Below, piece after piece: positions 59,434-64,000 of a DNA stretch of 64,000 bases. Below the pieces are notes generated by a model. That model was not told where the DNA came from, did no database searches, and saw only the letters and a program-made list of their open reading frames with translations. Source of the stretch: Eleusine coracana subsp. coracana (lineage: Eukaryota > Streptophyta > Magnoliopsida > Poales > Poaceae). The DNA is taken from positions 61,802,707 through 61,866,706 of the forward strand of contig CM064420.1 of NCBI GenBank assembly GCA_032690845.1. The letters are read 5' to 3'. Position 1 is the first letter of the stretch, and every line of letters starts with the position of its first letter. Both the position numbers and the translations under genes were made by a program.

Positions 59434-62400
59434 TCTCTACTATCTAATAATTGTGAGCCAGTCTTCTTAGCCACCTTAATCTATCATTAGTCTGTTCTTA
59501 GTCCCGGTCCATTAGTCCTTAATCCAACCGCGTCCGCTTCTCTGCACAGGAACGCGATTTCCTTCACCTCCGTCTCCCTCTCAACCCCCGATCCGGATGC
59601 GCCGACTCCTCCCTCCTCCTCCTCAACCGATCCAGCTCCTCTCCCCAGCCGACGGGCTCTCCCTCCTCCTCAACCGATCTGTCTCCCTCCCTAGCCGACA
59701 ACTCTCCCTCCTCCTCATCCGATCCGGCGGCGCGGACTCATCCCCCAGCCAACGGGGCCAGCTCCTCCTCCACCGATCCGTCTGCGCCAACTCCTCCTAG
59801 GGACGGTCGGCGCCCAATCCTCCTCGCCCGGCCGGCTGCGCGAGGTCCGACGGAGGACGCTCCTCCTTGCCCGGACGGCGGCGCCCCATTCTCCGGTCCC
59901 GGACGCGACGGCGCCCCATCATCCTCGCCCGGACGGCTGCGCGAGGTCCGACGGAGGCCGCTCCTCCTCCCCCGGACGACATCGCCACTTCCAACCAAGG
60001 TAAATCCGGGACCTTGGTCGATCGATGAGGAGCAGTGCGGAGTCTGGCTGTTCCTGTTTTTCAAAATTTAGACCTTGAATAAGGTGGAACTTGATCCAGT
60101 GCGGTAGATCGCCGTTTAGTTAAAGTCTGGCTGGAAAGTGGAGTCTATGTCATTGGACATGTTTTTTATTATGTTATGTCTTTTAAAAGGGGAAGAAATA
60201 CGAAAACAAAAAGGGCTGGAAAGTGGAGTTGTCTTTTTTTCCAATCTTTTACATTACACCTCAATAAACTAATAAAGTGGTGGTCTTTTTCTGGTTCAGC
60301 TACATTATTTCTTTGGCCCAAATTTGAAGCTCCAAGAAACAATGAAGTGAAACTAGACACGTTCAGAAGAAAATTTTGAACAAGAATACCTTGAGCATAT
60401 AAATAGTATGATATGAACATATTTTTTTAAAAAACTGATGAAATACATACTTTATATAGTTAGAATAACATAATCAGTTCCAAAATACTCTCTGTCACAA
60501 TTGTGTGTGTCGTGCTTTTTAGTATTTTTAATTCATGATTTAGACAATGTGATGATAAGCTCTTTTCTTAATTTGCAGTTCTAAGTGGGCGCAAGTACTA
60601 CACTATGTGGGATTATCGAAACCAGGTTCACTTTTGTTGGTCAGCTTGTGGGATATGAGTGTACTTCATCATATGCTTTGCCAACAAGGTATACATGAGA
60701 GTTTTTCAATTTTTACTCAGAAGCATTTATTGTTTGTTGCTGGGTACATCTTGAGTCTGATATTGCTTCAACTTTTATCTTTCTCTAAGACTATTTTGCT
60801 CATCGTGTCACATTGTTAATTCAAATGCTTAACAATGTCAAAGTAATGTTTTCATAAAAAATGGATAGACTTAAGTTACAGTCTGTATAGATTTCATTTT
60901 TCCTCAAAGAAGGTCAACCTCTGTTTATAATGCAAGAAGGATATGTCAGTGCATGGAAGCAGTTTTTTTTCATGCCTTGTCATATTATTTATGCTTTCAC
61001 ATAAATGCCTATCCTCACTTCATTGTCATTGATTTGATTAATTGGAATTTATCAGATTTCTACTCCAGTGTGGAAGGAGAGCGAGATAAATGAGTTGGCA
61101 TGGCGCCTGTGACCCTGTGACCACTACTACGGGCTGAAAGGAGGAGCAGAGGTGGGATTCTCTTTTCTGAAACACATCTTTCTTGGTTATCTGAGTTGAA
61201 ATAATTAGCTATTAAGGGAAGATATATGCCTTATTTTTTGTTTTTTAATACATCGTGTACCTGCTATTTACACTATATTTGTACTGCAGTACATCCTGAT
61301 TATGATCCTCTTTAGGTGAGCAACTGACTACTAACAAGTGTGGTGCGTGTTCTATTTTCTTGTGATTCATGATTTGGGGTACTTTGTTTCTCGAAAACAA
61401 TTGACTATGGGTACTTTACATCAGCTCTACAGTAATGTCAGCTATCAAGGATGAATGCAAAATTTTTCTTTTATTCTATATTCTTTTATTTTTGGATATG
61501 CTCGTTCCTATATTCTACAGTATTTTCTTAAAGGGTGATTATAGTTTGATTTGAGAGCTTTTAGTATGGTTAACTTGCAAATGCTTGCACGAGTACTTGA
61601 GCTTGTATAGATTTAACTGTTTAGTTTCTTTGTAGTTAACAATGGTCAACAAAGAAACAACAGTGGAACTGAGTGGTTGTTTCTTTTAACAAAAACAGAA
61701 CTATGAATCAGTTAATTTCCTGCAATCAGGTATGTGACCCAGTGACTTAGGGGAACTGAATGATTGTTCTTCTAACAATCTGTTTTGTTCCTACTAAACC
61801 ATACAGATGTAGTGCTTTGATATTTTTAGAATATCCAAATAGAAAATAATAAGATCCATTATATAAGTTCAAAAAAGTGACATTCTTCAACTGATACAGT
61901 CAACACATTTGTTTTTTTTGAATTTTGATTGCATTCGCTTGGATTTCATAGATCAACAATCGAACTCACCCAAATCGCTAGCAAAGTCAGATGGGAGCTC
62001 AACCATAGAAACAAATAGACATAATATTCTCTCAAGCCACTCCTATTATGTTCAGGATTGCATGTCCAGCAAACGTAAAATACTATTCTACTTTCATCTC
62101 TGTGTTTCTTATTTGGTCAGCCCTATATCTAAATTGGTTGGGCACTTTCATCTCTGAAAATTCATGGAGAAACGTCCTTATTTCCAGCCTTTCAGAATTA
62201 GTAGATCCCACTGACTAGTAGGGCTAATACAGAACCATACATGAGCAGATGAAGCTCTATCAAACAGGTCTTAAGGGAACTGGTTCTTCTACGGATTGAG
62301 ACTGAGTTATTGTCAGGTAGACTAGAAGAACCACCTAAATGTTGTTGTATTTGTAAAGAGCAATAATGCATTCATGTGTAGAGTCCATCCTGAAATGTGG

Positions 62401-62778
62401 CCTTATGAAAAGCATTGTTGATGTTGTTTTAATGAGTAGTTATGTTAATTTTAGGATATGTCTTATCTAATGGGAGACAGATTGAGCCTTGTGAATATGC
62501 TCTTTGGATATGTGATTTAAATTGTCTTGAGTGTGACTTTTGTGAATTTAATCTTCATTTTATTTTTGAGTTGTTTATGTGGATTTTCTGATCCTGGATT
62601 ACTTGTCCATTAATCGAATGATTCATAAGAACTAATGCCAAATATCATTGTTTTCAAAAATGTAGTTAGGACTTGGGATTTTGAAAAGAATTATTTATTT
62701 TGAAGCTCTTAGATTATATTGGTTTTAAAATTATCTTTGAAATTGTAAGCCTGTAGCAACGCACGGGCATTTTGCTAG
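59434..62778 (+). mobile_element. Helitron (3.3 kb) carrying exon-like fragments
   Basis: The 5' end candidate is A/TCTCTACTATCTAATAA at 59434, the TC start known for grass Helitrons. The 3' end has the hairpin GCCTGTAGCAACGCACGGGC (62749-62768) followed by ATTTTGCTAG ending at 62778, with T next. This agrees with the hairpin, CTRR end and A/T insertion site of Helitrons. No Rep/helicase is present, so it is non-autonomous. A Pro/Ser/Arg-rich GC-rich stretch lies at 59540-60000, and exon-like fragments near 60580-60690, 61060-61150 and 61950-62080 are described in the next entry. Confidence 0.65.
60580..62080 (+). pseudogene. Exon-like fragments inside the Helitron, family not recognised
   Basis: Three pieces lie between splice-like borders. 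Near 60580-60690 a frame contains ETRFTFVGQLVGYECTSSYA ending LPTR. Near 61060-61150 a frame contains STPVWKESEINELAWRL, then, after a change of frame, HYYGLKGGAE. Near 61940-62075 it reads DQQSNSPKSLAKSDGSSTI and HSYYVQDCMSSKR. They look like remnants of a spliced gene, but I cannot name it. They may also be chance frames. Confidence 0.3.
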
Positions 62779-63121
62779 TCTCACTAAAACCAGAGTTGAG
62801 ACAATTAATCTACAAAATTTGGAAGCAAACAGTGATTTTCTGACCAAACAGATTTGGGCCACACGAAGCCACAAGCACAAGGCGACATAGAAGATCCGGC
62901 CATGAGCTGAACGCCATGAGCTGAACCAGCTCGAGCAGGAGCTCGCCCATGGCTGCCGAAGCTTGCCAAAGGGCCATGGCGCAAAGTGGACAGGGGTCAA
63001 ACGGTCACCAAAAATTCCATGAAAACTACGAGCGCGGAGAAGATATCGATGCGCACGCATAGGAACAAGAATCGCATAACGAGCCTCACTGTAGAGGGAG
63101 TTTGGCGTCAACGTCAAGGAT
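62779..63121. other. Spacer between Helitron and CACTA element
   Basis: A moderately GC-rich stretch without a recognised gene. Short open frames on both strands have no family features. Confidence 0.4.
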
Positions 63122-64000
63122 CACTATGGGGAAACGGCTATGTGCCGTGTGCCACAATTTGTGCCGTGTGCATTCCGTTGAGCACACGGCACAAAACACC
63201 TTATGTCGTGTGCAAAGGAAATAACACACGGCATACCAAATGCACACGATATAATATCCTTTGCCGTGAGTAAAAAAGAGGCACACGGTACAAATAAAGG
63301 TGTGTCATATGCCACATATGGGACACACAACACATATTGCTGCTGTTTGAGAAATTGAACGGCGTCAGCTCTTCGCTGTGTGCCCGTTTGGTGGCACATG
63401 GTATAAAATAAATTATATCGTGTGTATTACGTAGGCTCACGACACAATTTTTTTGTTTTTTTAGCTCTTTTCTCAATTTTTTTTGTGTGATGTAAAGACT
63501 CTATGTGGTACCTCATACTATAAATATGTGCATTTCTAGCATAATTTGATATATTTGATGTATTTATTTCATTATTGGTGTTTTTTTGTGATAATTCAAA
63601 CTTGAACTGCAAGTGTTTGAAATATTGAAGTATAATAGGAACAAACTTTATATTCATGTTCGTAACACTAATTTAAAGCCGTATACATGTAACAAGAGCA
63701 AATGTCACTAATCTTGTGCATGAAATATCATGATCAACGTGTTCTCCAACGGTGTTTAAATTGTAGAAAATGCAAATATAGTATTAAAATCATGATATTG
63801 CACTTGACATTATTATTTCATGCATAAATATTAGGGTAAAAAGTTGACAAAGTTTTGCACAAGTTGTCACCTACGTTGCTTACTAAACAAACAATCTTCG
63901 TATAATTTTCAGAGTTGGTGAGAAGCATTCTTATGATTCAAAAACTTTTTGACGGTCTAGTTTAAATTTGAAGACAAGTATTTTTTATGTAGGTCATAAA
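63122..64000. mobile_element. Terminus of a CACTA (En/Spm-type) transposon, runs past the window
   Basis: It begins CACTATGGGGAAACGGC at 63122. The first 300 bases are rich in the subterminal motif TGCCGTGTGCC and its complement GGCACACGGCA in both orientations, typical of grass CACTA elements. The 3 bases before the end are GAT, the candidate 3-base target duplication, but the other end is outside the window. From about 63450 the interior is AT-rich with no transposase exon recognised. Confidence 0.75.

Noticed and set aside
1..64000. tRNA, rRNA, CRISPR array, riboswitch or bacterial operon
   Set aside because: None of the hallmark sequences was seen. The direct repeats found are long tandem or transposon-derived repeats, not short spaced repeats.

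Overview
This window is nuclear DNA from a grass, probably a panicoid such as a sorghum, Setaria or maize relative. The genes carry GT-AG introns, the 5' exons are strongly GC-rich in the way typical of grasses, and the encoded proteins most resemble grass proteins I remember. The intergenic DNA holds plant-type LINEs, solo LTRs, a Helitron, MITEs and the end of a CACTA element. The species call is inference. I saw no bacterial operon, CRISPR array, tRNA or rRNA gene.

Left part (1-22 kb). The 3' four coding exons of an adenine phosphoribosyltransferase gene (+) come first. They are followed by a complete ten-exon SLC35D-type nucleotide-sugar transporter (+), a small two-exon gene for an acidic protein with a likely chloroplast transit peptide (-), and a 4.7-kb gene-free stretch. 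A complete nine-exon BABY BOOM/PLETHORA-type AP2 transcription factor gene (+) follows, including the 9-base micro-exon of this family.

Middle part (22-47 kb). A 2.8-kb fold-back element with an internal tandem array lies downstream of the AP2 gene. Then come a TIC20 chloroplast protein-import gene (+), a URGT-type nucleotide-sugar transporter of a different clade (-), and a 5'-truncated LINE with its target-site duplication just upstream of the transporter. A long MITE-bearing intergenic stretch follows, then a filament-like plant protein (FPP) gene (+), a LINE relic, a long inverted-repeat element with a small hAT-like MITE beside it, and a membrane-anchored SPRY-domain protein gene (-).

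Right part (47-64 kb). This is almost entirely transposon-derived. It holds a nearly full-length but disabled LINE, a small Helitron-like piece, a (TA)n microsatellite, and a solo LTR nested inside another solo LTR, each with a 5-bp target duplication. Next come a broken fragment of an S-adenosylhomocysteine hydrolase gene, a 3.3-kb Helitron with spliced-looking fragments, and the terminus of a CACTA element that runs off the window.

The genes do not form one pathway. Common themes are Golgi/ER sugar-nucleotide transport (two genes) and plastid biogenesis (TIC20 and the acidic plastid protein). I found no convincing new biological system. The most unusual items are the nested repeat structures and the gene fragments inside the Helitron region.
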